DNA of 64,000 bases from Mytilisepta virgata (lineage: Eukaryota; Mollusca; Bivalvia; Mytilida; Mytilidae). The translations under genes were made by a program, and so were the position numbers. The notes below the pieces were generated by a model, which was not told the origin of the DNA, did not search any database, and saw only the letters and a program-made list of their open reading frames with translations. The stretch is from the NCBI GenBank assembly GCA_028015205.1, contig CM051513.1, positions 48,426,841 to 48,490,840 of the forward strand, written 5' to 3'. How positions within the stretch are numbered: the stretch's first letter is position 1; each line of letters opens with the position of its first letter. Shown here piece after piece: positions 39,001 through 44,586 of this stretch.

Positions 39001-39422
39001 TTTTTTATGAATTCTTTTAGTAATTAAGAGACTTTGACACATTTTAGCATGAAATATTCAAAAAACGTCTGAGGGTACCTGCCTTAAAACAGCTCTAAAT
39101 CATTTATTTTTTAGAGATATTACTACAAAATAAACTGTTTTGATTTTTGGAAATGCATAGCTAACTTTACAGCTTACTTGCAGCTATATAGACCATATAT
39201 TTAAATTACACTTGCCGTCCCTATATAATCTCCCTAGTTTTAATATTTCTAGTGAAATCATTGAAAACTAACTTGAATTGTAAAGTTATGTGGGAACAAA
39301 GATCTAGCTGTAATCATCCATGATTTTGCTGCGAATGGATCGGATTTTATACATAATCTCGCTCTCGAAACGAGCCATTCCTCGTCAGAAATAACATCAT
39401 CATTTTTCGTTGAAGCCGCCAT
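5937..39422 (-). CDS. INTS10: Integrator complex subunit 10, complete 17-exon gene
   Basis: Exons in transcript order: 39422-39273, 33450-33383, 32036-31939, 30727-30588, 29968-29887, 27058-26906, 25234-25072, 24673-24519, 24176-24146, 22283-22144, 21574-21492, 21137-21072, 20603-20550, 19305-19126, 15788-15626, 6863-6767, 6096-5937. They sum to 1983 nt = 660 residues plus TGA, and all 16 joints keep frame. Known role: INTS10 belongs to the nuclear Integrator complex, which cleaves nascent snRNA and other Pol II transcripts; it forms a module with INTS13 and INTS14. Recognisable family segments: AAKSWMITARSLFP near the N-terminus, SPVNCYRKLL+VCDVLPLV, LSPSKLSRR, LALGHMIILLQYDWP, IDILEEFALLKTAEGGK and TVTRGVNKGVKEDF at the C-terminus. 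The vertebrate protein is about 710 residues; this one is shorter, mainly in the middle disordered part. The alignment is from memory of the family, not from a search. Confidence 0.93.
6222..6379. mobile_element. Short TIR MITE, family CTCGTTATCTC, copy 1
   Basis: 158 bp bounded by 'cagtcggttctcgttatctc' and its near-inverse 'gagataacgagagtcaactg'. The interior repeats 'tatctcaaa'. It has no coding potential and lies in INTS10 intron 16. Confidence 0.78.
6767..6863 (-). CDS. INTS10: INTS10 exon 16
   Basis: Donor 'gtaagt'; encodes NIDILEEFALLKTAEGGKVN then LDILPTSTKIIA. Phase 1 in, 2 out. The acceptor 'tatgtttaag' has a weak pyrimidine tract. The intron before it is 8.8 kb. Confidence 0.9.
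7672..7912. repeat. Cluster of GTCATGG-CCATGAC palindromes, left
   Basis: Perfect or near-perfect 18-bp palindromes of the form GTCATGGNNNNCCATGAC lie at 7745-7762, 7823-7840, 7860-7877 and 7895-7912. The outer 58 bp (7672-7729) recur inverted at 15225-15282 with few differences. Confidence 0.85.
7959..8177 (+). CDS. HIRAN-like domain fragment
   Basis: A 72-codon frame with VWSIKGYHHFKVKPHT then DYEEGNRFDPFAMRVMMPK and LGCLPTK. This order (GYH, E-x-x-N-x-x-DP-x-A-x-x-V, G-x-L/V-P) resembles HIRAN-type domains, which bind DNA ends or occur in transposon-linked proteins. It could be a short exon or a relic. It directly follows the left palindrome cluster, so it may belong to that element. No catalytic domain is attached. 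Confidence 0.4.
   Translation: MHMASTHQGKKMNTRYVNIVWSIKGYHHFKVKPHTEIPLNVDYEEGNRFDPFAMRVMMPKFTHSLLGCLPTK
8425..9351 (-). pseudogene. LINE ORF C-terminal fragment
   Basis: 308 open codons, the thumb and C-terminal part of a LINE reverse transcriptase, with C-x2-C...H-x4-C (CHTCQKLDDEKHFFLEC). The RT palm lies upstream in other frames, so this is a fragment of a dead ORF. Confidence 0.8.
9884..11403. mobile_element. Hairpin-ended element with tandem-repeat core, inserted in the LINE
   Basis: It splits the LINE RT between the KGVRQGD part (ends about 9884) and the FVDLQKAFD part (begins about 11404). The right end has the hairpin 'gtctcgcctt'...'aaggcgagac' (11363-11393); the left end repeats 'atgtctcgcctttttg'. 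Inside are a diverged monomer at 9955-10090, a poly-C run (10182-10197), a second end-like 'ggcgagacaaaaa' at 10324, five 167-bp monomers, and a GCCGCCGCCGACGCC run at 11326. The layout recalls Helentron-associated/'pearl' elements of bivalves (inference). Confidence 0.7.
10474..11318. repeat. Five tandem 167-bp repeats
   Basis: The anchor 'atgtaaagtaagcaaacc' starts monomers at 10474, 10647, 10814, 10981 and 11148; the next start is 11316, so spacings are 173, 167, 167, 167 and 168. Each contains 'tcaatagaccatgactga' and 'taccaattatcattgacc'. This is satellite-like DNA in the middle of the inserted element. Confidence 0.92.
11662..11817. repeat. 21-bp perfect inverted repeat with 114-bp loop
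   Basis: 'atctggcttgggcgcc' + 'ataaa' (11662-11682) is exactly mirrored at 11797-11817. The left arm is LINE sequence on the minus strand; the right arm is the same LINE words on the plus strand, marking an inversion break at the LINE 5' side. The loop repeats 'attctca'. Confidence 0.75.
11965..12910. other. Intronic stretch; A-rich tract and possible decayed coding relic
   Basis: An A-run at 11968-11982 may be the tail of a retroposed copy. At 12226-12378 the plus strand is open and reads LKPAFNNLLAADHLAGDL then LSVLNPSSAMSILDKLF; I do not recognise it and see no flanking start. The rest is AT-rich without features. Confidence 0.3.
13265..13656 (+). mobile_element. TIR MITE, family 'TTAAGGATG', copy 2 (best ends)
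   Basis: 392 bp with terminal inverted repeats CTTAAGGATGTTTGCT (13265-13280) and AGCGAACATCCTTAAG (13641-13656). Same order of internal words as the copies at 1673 and 22912. No ORF of significance. Confidence 0.88.
13700..14036. mobile_element. Fragment of a hairpin-ended element
   Basis: It contains two diverged copies of 'catgttcttgagatatggac' / 'cttcatgagatatggact' and ends in the stem-loop 'gtcttgcgttccctgcgc' + 'aggggagac' after 'ccatacctat'. The end resembles that of the element at 9884-11403, so this is probably another, older member. Confidence 0.5.
14783..15282. repeat. Cluster of GTCATGG-CCATGAC palindromes, right
   Basis: Palindromes lie at 14783-14800, 14811-14828 and 14844-14861, and the terminal 58 bp (15225-15282) mirror 7672-7729. 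Between them, 14870-15220 is a less AT-rich block with ATCACGTGAT (15086-15095) and a possible minus-strand first exon. Confidence 0.8.
15049..15082 (-). CDS. Possible first exon of an unidentified minus-strand gene
   Basis: ATG at 15082 begins MSKMAFPVNNS and runs to a good donor 'gtaagtca'. It is preceded by E-box-like ATCACGTGAT. No convincing second exon was found. It could be the start of a gene carried by the palindrome-bounded element, or chance. Confidence 0.25.
15457..15515 (-). repeat. Exact 59-bp copy of part of INTS10 exon 15, in the intron
   Basis: Identical to 15700-15758, which encodes LALGHMIILLQYDWPRQES. The copy lies 243 bp away, in intron 15, without intact splice sites. 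It is flanked by near-repeats 'ctttctttacaacataag' (15442) and 'tttctttacaacattag' (15529). Confidence 0.92.
15626..15788 (-). CDS. INTS10: INTS10 exon 15
   Basis: Acceptor 'tttttttgtttgtag', donor 'gtatcc'; encodes EKIYSAKCDDLALGHMIILL then QYDWPRQESLFQ and FFNYVI. Phase 0 in, 1 out. A 59-bp stretch of this exon (15700-15758) is duplicated exactly in the following intron at 15457-15515. Confidence 0.92.
15892..16153 (-). mobile_element. tRNA-derived SINE with 12-bp target-site duplication
   Basis: On the minus strand it starts with a 'gggcttcagtcgccgag'-type head and has a B-box-like segment in 'gagttcgaatttcacc'. Its 3' part has 'gccaaattggctgaaaac' and a 'acaaacaaat' tail. The duplication GTGCAAGATAGA flanks it at 15880-15891 and 16154-16165, so the insertion is fairly recent. 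It lies about 100 bp upstream of INTS10 exon 15. Confidence 0.88.
16160..16600 (+). repeat. Two copies of a tRNA-like SINE unit
   Basis: The unit 'gatagaagttatagaac'...'actcctttcgctcagttc'...'tactgaaccaaa'...'ttccagattcgatcc' occurs at about 16455-16585, with a diverged copy at 16160-16285. GATTCGATCC fits a Pol III B box and 'gctcagttcgtaaagc' an A box. The first copy is the target of the SINE at 15892-16153. Confidence 0.55.
16601..17679. other. Intronic, no gene recognised
   Basis: AT-rich intron 14 sequence. Short open frames on both strands (for example 17016-17207 +) have no recognisable domain. No repeat structure beyond short A/T runs was seen. Confidence 0.4.
17680..17947 (-). mobile_element. 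tRNA-derived SINE (second family)
   Basis: Read on the minus strand it begins 'gggcacagtggtgtagtgg' with an A box in 'tggtgtagtggttagcgc' and a B box in 'ggttcgattcccg', a tRNA-like head of about 75 nt followed by an unrelated body ending near 'acggccgaaatcacc'. No clear target-site duplication was found. Confidence 0.75.
18317..18568 (+). mobile_element. tRNA-derived SINE (GGCCTCGGTGGCCGAG family)
   Basis: Begins 'gggtcctcggtggccgat', contains the 'cctgtcaacactgagg' segment and B-box-like 'gagtccgaatctcac', and ends in 'ccaactaaacaaaa'. Same family as 15892, 19493 and 46189. No clear target-site duplication. Confidence 0.85.
18947..19024. repeat. 39-bp tandem duplication
   Basis: The unit starting 'ctcttcatataaaatttatt' and ending 'ctgagtgagaaaa' is present twice in a row with two mismatches, in INTS10 intron 14. 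Confidence 0.85.
19126..19305 (-). CDS. INTS10: INTS10 exon 14
   Basis: Acceptor 'tttgattttcag', donor 'gtttgt'; 60 codons from KVCELVLDTISGFPDS to SEIVPYCIQLLVSSLK. Phase 0 in and out. Confidence 0.9.
19493..19740 (-). mobile_element. tRNA-derived SINE (GGCCTCGGTGGCCGAG family)
   Basis: Minus-strand copy from 'ggggcctcggtggccgag' (19740) to the 'aaacaaacaaac' tail (19493). A possible 6-bp duplication CTTTTG lies at 19487-19492 and 19741-19746. INTS10 intron 13. Confidence 0.86.
20550..20603 (-). CDS. INTS10: INTS10 exon 13
   Basis: Acceptor 'tttatttttatag', donor 'gtaagt'; 18 codons encoding IRSNLQMACCYHCLGKYP, equivalent to the family's 'LIQLATCHFALGEY' helix. Phase 0 in and out. Confidence 0.83.
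21072..21137 (-). CDS. INTS10: INTS10 exon 12
   Basis: Acceptor 'tatattacag', donor 'gtaaaa'; encodes GAYNEAVEHLHSFSSTMKDK. Phase 0 in and out. A diverged partial copy of this exon lies in the upstream intron at 21221-21290. Confidence 0.85.
21221..21290 (-). repeat. Diverged partial copy of INTS10 exon 12 and its acceptor
   Basis: 'ggaaaaactgtaaatgta'...'actttgtaatataatcaaa' parallels 'ggaaaaactgtgtaaatg'...'accctgtaatatataatcaa' at 21096-21157, which is exon 12 plus its 3' splice site. The copy is shorter and frame-broken. Confidence 0.55.
21395..21432 (+). mobile_element. SINE 5' fragment
   Basis: 'ggggcttcagtggccgag' + 'tggtctaggtagtttgtc' is the first 38 bp of the main SINE family, cut off abruptly. 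Confidence 0.7.
21492..21574 (-). CDS. INTS10: INTS10 exon 11, followed by a GC-AG intron
   Basis: Acceptor 'ttttgttttacag'; encodes EFQVLCTAWKLETWTWMSHF then QTDMLLFQ. Homology and phase 0 place the boundary after CAG, where the intron begins 'gcaaaa' rather than GT. No GT lies close by. Confidence 0.85.
22144..22283 (-). CDS. INTS10: INTS10 exon 10
   Basis: Acceptor 'ccttttcag', donor 'gtatga'; encodes PKKMKSNIAPPILSP (basic, low complexity) then FKCYELLYSTTELQR. Phase 2 in, 1 out. Confidence 0.85.
22912..23248 (-). mobile_element. TIR MITE, family 'TTAAGGATG', copy 3
   Basis: Begins 'ttaaggatgatcgctggt' and ends 'accagcgagcatccttaa', inverted relative to copies 1 and 2, with the same interior words. 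It lies in INTS10 intron 9. Confidence 0.87.
23363..23660 (-). mobile_element. Foldback element, copy A
   Basis: Matches 52536-52895 in opposite orientation: shared words include 'gtaaacaaactacataacaa', 'tgacgtctatgtaaac' and 'ggagaaacagattctcc'. It is a non-coding dispersed repeat in INTS10 intron 9. Confidence 0.8.
24146..24176 (-). CDS. INTS10: INTS10 exon 9, predicted 31-nt micro-exon
   Basis: Exon 8 leaves in phase 1 and exon 10 enters in phase 2, so an exon is required between them. This 31-nt block after 'ctatttccctaccactgag' and before 'gtagac' has exactly those phases and encodes VSFSLIEQQAL, in the position of the family's PLVLLED segment. The donor is weak and the exon was found by inference. 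Confidence 0.55.
24519..24673 (-). CDS. INTS10: INTS10 exon 8
   Basis: Acceptor 'attttttacag', donor 'gtaagc'; encodes DLQCQQILSLHHRSQQL through VLYTTVVVFLESLYSYVSS. Phase 2 in, 1 out. Confidence 0.9.
25072..25234 (-). CDS. INTS10: INTS10 exon 7
   Basis: Acceptor 'tctttttctttcag', donor 'gtgaac'; encodes ELLSPSKLSRRASISGLLDK then QPWDNLQKLV. Phase 1 in, 2 out. Confidence 0.92.
25441..26020. mobile_element. TIR MITE, family CTCGTTATCTC, copy 2 (580 bp)
   Basis: Ends 'cagttgactctcgttatctc' and 'gagataacaagagtcgactg' are inverted repeats of the same family as 6222-6379. The interior is AT-rich without a transposase. INTS10 intron 6. Confidence 0.8.
26742..26981. repeat. 80-bp unit in three tandem copies spanning the exon 6 donor
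   Basis: 'atacctggtgtgtgtggac' starts copies at 26742 (variant 'ataccgggtgtgtgagg'), 26822 and 26902, exactly 80 bp apart. The third copy contains the end of INTS10 exon 6 and its donor; the other two are intronic. Confidence 0.93.
26906..27058 (-). CDS. INTS10: INTS10 exon 6, donor end tandemly triplicated
   Basis: Acceptor 'ttcttttctag', donor 'gtataa'; encodes CDVLPLVLQKKKKFDLPPAQ and on to SSPHTP. Phase 1 in and out. The 3' end of the exon with its donor belongs to an 80-bp unit present three times (26742-26981). Reading into the next copy meets a stop, so the innermost donor is the usable one. Confidence 0.9.
27194..27310. repeat. Near-perfect foldback (53-bp arms)
   Basis: 'agatatcgcttgatatcaa' onward (27194-27246) mirrors 27258-27310 ('...ttgatatcaagcggtatct') around an 11-bp spacer. 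MITE-like hairpin in INTS10 intron 5. Confidence 0.85.
28235..29856 (+). mobile_element. Hairpin-ended tandem-repeat element, family B, copy 1
   Basis: The 5' end has the palindrome GGCTCTCAAGAGCC and 'atcgctcacctgg'. The body has about four diverged 160-180-bp monomers with 'ggcagccatcttggatttc' and 'gaccatcatatgatcatt'. The 3' end has 'gacggacgacggacgc' and the stem 'agctcaccctggc'...'gccaggtgagct'. No ORF. Same family as 48103, 55681, 57616 and 59990. Confidence 0.8.
29887..29968 (-). CDS. INTS10: INTS10 exon 5
   Basis: Acceptor 'taatatttcag', donor 'gtatgt'; encodes LKLVGTLQKAEWDAKLK then SPVNCYRKLL. It joins exon 6 directly to give KLLVCDVLPLV, as in other INTS10 proteins. Phase 0 in, 1 out. 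Confidence 0.92.
30588..30727 (-). CDS. INTS10: INTS10 exon 4
   Basis: Acceptor 'ttgttcatttcag', donor 'gtaatt'; encodes EIFAALTTPTQCQMLISLSN and onward to LVNEHG. Phase 1 in, 0 out. Confidence 0.92.
30782..30878. repeat. Foldback palindrome
   Basis: 'taaaatctgtatcacatt' to 'ccaatatcagcc' (30782-30829) is mirrored by 'ggctgatattgg' to 'gtgatacagatttta' (30834-30878). It lies just upstream of INTS10 exon 4 (the acceptor is at 30728). Confidence 0.83.
31939..32036 (-). CDS. INTS10: INTS10 exon 3
   Basis: Acceptor 'tttttcttacag', donor 'gtggtt'; encodes MFLAFPNETSLWTEVQNILE across the joint. Phase 2 in, 1 out. Confidence 0.9.
32555..33063. mobile_element. Probable TIR MITE related to the CTCGTTATCTC family
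   Basis: Ends 'tacagttgtacttcggtagc' and 'caaagttctactgta' are partial inverted repeats, and 'ggtcccttggagttcgac' near the right end resembles 'ggtcccttccgctttgag' of 6222-6379. INTS10 intron 2. Confidence 0.5.
33383..33450 (-). CDS. INTS10: INTS10 exon 2
   Basis: Acceptor 'ttaatttcag', donor 'gtaaga'; encodes FEAYSLEKIGKNVKEAAKLL. Phase 0 in, 2 out. The preceding intron is 5.8 kb and holds a three-way foldback and a TIR element. Confidence 0.9.
33517..33709. mobile_element. Short TIR MITE (193 bp)
   Basis: Bounded by 'taccgtaatttttggtgta' and 'ccaaaaattacagta', with second internal inverted pairs around 'gtataggtcaa' and 'ttgacctatac'. Lies about 70 bp from INTS10 exon 2. Confidence 0.7.
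33710..34870. other. Intron 1 sequence, no feature seen
   Basis: AT-rich sequence of INTS10 intron 1. No open frame with a recognisable domain and no clear repeat was found on either strand. Confidence 0.4.
34877..36475. repeat. Nested three-way foldback (A B ... B' C ... C' A')
   Basis: Three blocks pair in a ring. A: 'aataatgtagctcct' and 'ggagctacaa' (34886-34918) mirror 36424-36462. B: 'cattactcgtaatggag' (34926-34942) mirrors 'ctccattacgagtaatg' (35747-35763). C: 'acaggtctggtcgaact' (35776-35792) mirrors 'agttcgactagacctgt' (36404-36420). A LINE 3' end sits between B and B'. Confidence 0.65.
35043..35245 (-). mobile_element. 5'-truncated LINE 3' end
   Basis: The minus strand encodes NKEILYNVVDFIKQSIELRK, matching the C-terminus of the LINE ORF at 8425 (VSFIKQSLELRK), followed by a short 3' UTR ending 'aaagattattattatta'. 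Only about 200 bp of the element is present. Confidence 0.8.
37139..38351. mobile_element. DNA transposon with long TIRs made of CCAACTCGCCCCAACT repeats
   Basis: The left arm (37139-37390) carries about eight copies of 'ccaactcgccccaact' and variants; the right arm (38130-38351) carries the inverse 'agttggggcgagttgg'. Both arms follow the same order from their tips (deviating bases apart), starting 'acaactcacccc' / 'acaaatcacccc'. The 700-bp centre is unique and AT-rich with no ORF. Non-autonomous; superfamily not identified. Confidence 0.82.
38352..39272. other. Intron 1 sequence next to INTS10 exon 1, no feature seen
   Basis: AT-rich and unremarkable. The plus-strand frame 38574-38825 has no recognisable domain and atypical composition. 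Confidence 0.4.
39273..39422 (-). CDS. INTS10: INTS10 exon 1 (start codon)
   Basis: ATG at 39422-39420 opens 50 codons ending SLFPHNFTIQ at donor 'gttagt'. The segment AAKSWMITARSLFP matches the INTS10 N-terminus. Phase 0 out, matching exon 2. No longer upstream open frame with family similarity was seen. Confidence 0.9.
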
Positions 39423-39946
39423 CTGGTCCTGTGACTTAAAAAAATAAAGTACCAGTCGTACAAACTAAATAAATATTGTTTTTCGGAGAAGATATTTTAT
39501 TCCGGTACTACGAAATGACATTCTACTGTTCTAACGAACGTGACAATTTTTCAAATAAATTTCACAGAAATGCAAAGAAAATGTAAGGACATTGACATAG
39601 GAAAATCCAATCAAAATCAAATAAATTTTATTAACCAGAAATTTTCGCATTTGTTTCCTTCAGTTTATCCCGATTAGTAAACTGCCCGGGGACATATATA
39701 TCATTTTCCCTGTTAGTAACATAGAGAATAAATTTGTTTACAAACACAAAAATATACTGAACCGCAAAAGAAACGCCGCGCAAAATGACATGTTCACATA
39801 CATTTATTTCAAAGTGACATTTATATATTTTAAATTAATTTTTACAAAATTTAATGAATGATTTACAGTCTTTTGGTTACAATGTTCACAAAAACGTCAC
39901 AATTGTCACAACGTCACATGTTTTCAATGCTGTGCTCCCACGTCCG

Positions 39947-40988
39947 TTAATAACGTGTATGTCCTCCACCGGCACCAATTACTGCGGCACATCTTCGGTA
40001 CATGGAGTTGATGAGCCGATTCAATAATAAACGCCATCGGAATACGTGCCCATACTCTCTGAAACGCTTGTGAAAGTTCAGCTGCAGTTGTCGGACTTGG
40101 CTGCTCATTATTCAACCGTCTTTGAACTTCGTCCCATAAATGTTCAATAGGGTTTAAATCTGGACTCAAAGCCGGCCAATCCATAACATTAATGTTATTC
40201 TGCTGTAGGAAGTCTCTTGTGGCTCTTGCGGTATGCGCACGTGCATTGTCCTGTTGGAAAGTCTTGTTTTGATGACGTGCGAAATGGGGCTGAACATGGG
40301 GTGTCAAGACTTGGTCGATGTAACGGGCAGCTGTTACGCCATTTCCTCTGCCTGGGCCAAGGTTCTGAAAGATGACTGGACCAAGTTTAACGTTAAGGCC
40401 GATTCCACCCCATACCATGATGCTAGGTCCTCCCCAGGCGTCTGTTTCCAGAATGCAGCTGTCTTCGTAACGTTCCCCGCGTCTTCTCCACACTCTGGTT
40501 CTGCCATCGGCTGTTGAAATGCAGTAACGGCTTTCGTCAGAGACGATGATGTTACGCCATTGTCGATTTCGCCAATTCTGTCGCTGAGTGGCCCACTGAA
40601 GACGAGCTTGACGGTGTCGAGGAGTAAGAATAGGTCCTCTTGCTGGACGGCGACATATCATGTTTCTAGCAGCTAATCGCCGACGAACCGTATCATCACT
40701 TATGGGTCGTCCATATGTTCAAACAGTGTTTCTGGCAGTTTCGGCAGCTGGGGTGAACCGATTCATCAAATGGTGACGAACAATGCCTCTATTCTGTCTA
40801 GGGGTAGTGACTTGGGGTCTACCACTCCGTGGACGGTCATTTGTGCTGTTTGTTGCATTGTACCGTGTCCGTAGACGTTCAATTGTTCGAACAGCACAGT
40901 TGAAGTCGTTGGCAATAACTCTGGCAGATTGCCCAGCATCCAATCGACCAATGGCCTGTTCTCTCTGTTGTGGAGTCAGACGTGGCAT
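39947..40988 (-). pseudogene. Tc1-like DD34E transposase, lightly damaged
   Basis: MPRLTPQQREQAIGRLDAGQ starts an N-terminal helix-turn-helix. The catalytic triad is visible: D in IIVSDESRY, D in TFQQDNARAHTA and E in SPDLNPIEHLW, the last two separated by 34 residues. Two lesions: an in-frame TGA at 40721-40719 between two conserved blocks, and a frameshift near 40025 that displaces the final 25 residues (GAGGGHTRY). It probably became inactive recently. Confidence 0.9.
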
Positions 40989-41509
40989 AGCTTCTGTGTC
41001 AACACTGATACTAACACTCTTTAATTTTCTCCGGCCTTTTATACCCATAAAGGAGCATGAATTTCACGAACATTTAAGATTTAAGAAAAATTACCGCCAA
41101 GTGTGTCCCACGAGCGGTTTAAGGTACGGTCGCTCTACGATATCAACTGAAAATTATTCAACCGAAAATTTAATTCACAGGTAATTTAATCTTACCTGGT
41201 GATGTAATCGTAATACTGATTATAAAGTTTATTATTAATAAAGAAAGCCCAAATTTGGACATCAAACATTATAAAGTACAATAGACAATAAGAGAAAAGA
41301 TAATTTCAGTATACTTATGAAAAAGTAATAAAATTATACTTTAAAGTAATTAGCATACCGACAGCCATTGGGTTTATACAATAATAAAACAATGGTCAAA
41401 GAGAGGTAACTCAGGTACAATTTTACCTAAAATATAACTATAATCAATACACAACATGATTATCTAGTAAAATTAATGTTCATGCATTGCTGTGATCATT
41501 GTACACACA

Positions 41510-44236
41510 CTATTCTCTCACACTCAAACAATTTTCTATAAATTTAGATAAATTGTTATTTAACATAATATCTTCATTGGTCATTAACCATATAAATTTG
41601 TTAGGATCTGACAACTTGTCATAATTGGAGTTATTCAGATTTTTATATAAGTTATTTCTAAATATGCTATATTTTGGACAATTAATTAGGAAATGCTCCT
41701 CGTCTTCAATCAAAGAGTTATTACATTGTTTACATAGTCTATTTTCTAATGGGGTTTTCGGTATGGTGTAACGACCCCTTTCTATTTCTAGGGAGTGGGC
41801 ACTGATCCTGAATCGTGTTAGAGTTGCACGAAGTTTAAAATCTTTAATATCAAGATATGGCTCAAAATTAAAATGTGTTTTAAACTTGCTATATGTTCTC
41901 AATTTGTTTTCATTCCTTCCATCTATTTTGTTGGTTTTTACCACATTGACTTGCGATTTCCAATTAAGTACAAAGTTTCTTTTTAATTTATGGAGTAGTT
42001 CATTTATTTCTTTTATTCCACAACTTGATGGTGAGTTAAATATTTTTAGCATATTGAGATCTTTAAGAATAATGTGTAAACAATTCATCCAGCAATGCTG
42101 CCCTTTTTTAAATAAATTATAATTTTCTTTTAGTGCAGCTTTCAAGAGGGGACATGATATATTTGTATGTAAATTAATCCAGTACTTAACCATACTAATA
42201 ACAATATCAATATATAAGGGGTACCTTCCAAGTTCTCCAGTTACTGCTAAGTTGGATGCTTTATTAGAGACTCCAAGTACATATTTGCTAAATTGTAAAT
42301 TAAATTTTTCAATTTTATGGTCTTTGAAAGCATTGTATATAATGTTATCTTTTAACTTATTAATTTTGGTAGTAATATTAAACATGCCCCATATCTCAGA
42401 TGAATACAAAATAACAGGTTTCACAGTGTGATCAAATGTTTTTAAAATAGTCTTTACACTAGGATTACCATTCTTGAAGGTACTTTTCAGTTTAAACAAT
42501 GCTTTTCGACCTCTATTAATTAAATCTGAAGTTGCAGATGAAAAATGACCTCCACAATTTAACATTAATCCTAAATATTTATACTCCTTCACACATTGGA
42601 GGTATTCATTTTGTAAGGTAAATTTTCCTCTAATAAGTTTACTACGTTTATTAAAAATCATTACTTTAGTCTTCTTAATATTAATGGATAAGCCCCAACT
42701 AGAGCAGTAACCAGACAGCTTGTCTAATGATTTTTGAAGACCTTCTGCACTAGATGATAGAAGTATAATGTCATCAGCATACATCAAACTACTAAATGAT
42801 ATATTGTCTACAAGGACAGGATGGCAAGACTGATCAAAAATATCAACCAGATCATTGAGAAATATATTAAATAAAGTAGGGCTTAGATTGTCTCCCTGTT
42901 TAACTCCTACCCTGGAGATAAATTCATTGGTCAATTTATTATCAACTTTAACCCTAAGAGCACTACTAGAATACATAGAAATTAGGATATCTAAAAACTT
43001 TCCATTAATCCCATATTTTAACATCTTATAGAAAAGTGCTTGATGGATCACTGAGTCAAAGGCCTTTTTAAGGTCAATAAAACAAGAATATATCTTTTTA
43101 TTTTGTTTGAAATATTTGCAAACTAGAGTTTTAAGTTTAAAGATATGGTCAGATGTTCTCGCACCTTTTCTAAATCCAATTTGTTCATCTTTCATAATAT
43201 TTTTCTCCTTCAAGAAGTTGACTAATCTATTATTTAGTACACTATTGAAGATCTTACTCAAACAGCTGTTAATAGTTATACCACGGTAGTTATTGGGGTT
43301 TGATTGCGAGTCCCCTTTAAATATTGGGACGACATAACCTGTGCTCCAAACTTGTGGGTATTTGCCTTGAGTTAAAATTAAATTAAAGAATTTTTCTAGA
43401 CATGGTAGTAAAATAAAGTGGCTGTATTTAATCATTTCATTCAGTATGCCATCCAGGCCACTAGACTTGTTATTCTTAAGGTTTTTACATGCAAATAATA
43501 TTTCCTTTTTACATATTTTCTCATTCAAAACATTGTTCCAATCATTTTTTCTAGCTAACAATAATTCATCAAATAACTTTTGATATTTGCTTGCAATGTC
43601 CTGTTTACACTCTGGCAGGGAGTTCAAAGTTTTGAAATGTTCTTCCCATTCCTTAATATCAATACAATCATTTGGACTGTTGTTTTTTTGTTTCAGTGAA
43701 TTTAACAATTTCCAAAACATACTTGGATTAGTTTCCTCTAGATTATCTACTTTATTCATAATTGATTGAAAATAGTTTCGCTTCTTTTTCTTTCTTTCTT
43801 TGTTGTATTTAGTATTAAGAATAAAACATTTCTGCCTTAGTTCTTTGTTAAAAGGATTAAATGCTAACATATTGCTATAGTGGTTAACAGCAGATCTCAT
43901 TTCTTGTAATGATCTATCATACCATTTCTTATGTGAATTATTTTTCTTTTTTGAAGTTGGTTTTTTTCTTAATGATGTAGTTGCAGCTTTTAAAAGAATT
44001 TCATTGATATCCCTGGCAGATGTATAAACAGGACTGTCACAAGTAGTATAATCAGTATTTTGGTAGCTTTTGATCATGGAAGTGATTGATTCTGATTGTA
44101 AAGACATTTGAAATTGTGTAATACTAGTTTCATCCCAAATAAATTTATCCGGGAAAGATGTGTAAGTATCATGGCTATTTTTACATTTTTTGCTATTACC
44201 AACATCCAAATTAACTTCAAATTTAAGGATATACAA
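41510..44236 (-). CDS. LINE reverse transcriptase ORF (908 codons)
   Basis: Long intact frame with RT motifs CFIDLKKAFDSV (about residue 385), GVKQGDNLSPTLFN (443), YADDIILL (486), and a C-terminal C-x2-C-x9-H-x4-C finger in RLCKQCNNSLIEDEEHFLINC-type sequence (near 850). It copies its own RNA into DNA at a nicked target. The natural ORF begins in the endonuclease, which is one frameshift upstream (about 44225), so the methionine used here is not the original start. Related to the LINE at 8295-11740. Confidence 0.88.
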   Translation of the reverse strand: MYILKFEVNLDVGNSKKCKNSHDTYTSFPDKFIWDETSITQFQMSLQSESITSMIKSYQNTDYTTCDSPVYTSARDINEILLKAATTSLRKKPTSKKKNNSHKKWYDRSLQEMRSAVNHYSNMLAFNPFNKELRQKCFILNTKYNKERKKKKRNYFQSIMNKVDNLEETNPSMFWKLLNSLKQKNNSPNDCIDIKEWEEHFKTLNSLPECKQDIASKYQKLFDELLLARKNDWNNVLNEKICKKEILFACKNLKNNKSSGLDGILNEMIKYSHFILLPCLEKFFNLILTQGKYPQVWSTGYVVPIFKGDSQSNPNNYRGITINSCLSKIFNSVLNNRLVNFLKEKNIMKDEQIGFRKGARTSDHIFKLKTLVCKYFKQNKKIYSCFIDLKKAFDSVIHQALFYKMLKYGINGKFLDILISMYSSSALRVKVDNKLTNEFISRVGVKQGDNLSPTLFNIFLNDLVDIFDQSCHPVLVDNISFSSLMYADDIILLSSSAEGLQKSLDKLSGYCSSWGLSINIKKTKVMIFNKRSKLIRGKFTLQNEYLQCVKEYKYLGLMLNCGGHFSSATSDLINRGRKALFKLKSTFKNGNPSVKTILKTFDHTVKPVILYSSEIWGMFNITTKINKLKDNIIYNAFKDHKIEKFNLQFSKYVLGVSNKASNLAVTGELGRYPLYIDIVISMVKYWINLHTNISCPLLKAALKENYNLFKKGQHCWMNCLHIILKDLNMLKIFNSPSSCGIKEINELLHKLKRNFVLNWKSQVNVVKTNKIDGRNENKLRTYSKFKTHFNFEPYLDIKDFKLRATLTRFRISAHSLEIERGRYTIPKTPLENRLCKQCNNSLIEDEEHFLINCPKYSIFRNNLYKNLNNSNYDKLSDPNKFIWLMTNEDIMLNNNLSKFIENCLSVRE

Positions 44237-44586
44237 CAGTGATCAGATAATGTTCTGATGAAATTATGCACTTTCATGAAATTAATTTTGTTTAAGAAAT
44301 ATTCACTTGAAATAAAGTAGTCGATGGTACTACTACCTAGGGAATTATGAAATGTGAATTTACCTTCCATGTCACCAAAAGTTCTACCATTTAAGAGCCT
44401 CAATCTACTTTCAATACATAAATCTAATATATTCTTCCCTCTGGCTGTCAGTACATTATCTTGATTTTGTCTATGTCTACAATTATCAACCATATATTCA
44501 ATATCATCATTCCAATTTTCATTGTAGGAATCATTATTTATAAAGTCAACTGAGGTTGAAACTCTACCATTAAAATCACCCCCCAA
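44074..44586 (-). pseudogene. LINE endonuclease (APE-like) fragment
   Basis: GGDFNGRVS, TIDYFIS and LSDHCCISLNL are the late motifs of an exonuclease/endonuclease/phosphatase domain. Open sequence continues upstream to about 44755 (FLHIPPENSTYSIRQGDQF), then ends at the truncation. After LSDHCCISLNLK the true frame moves to the RT ORF, showing a 1-nt indel. Confidence 0.85.

Noticed and set aside
40233..41184. Plus-strand frames of 94 and 133 codons
   Set aside because: Antisense shadows of the Tc1 transposase.
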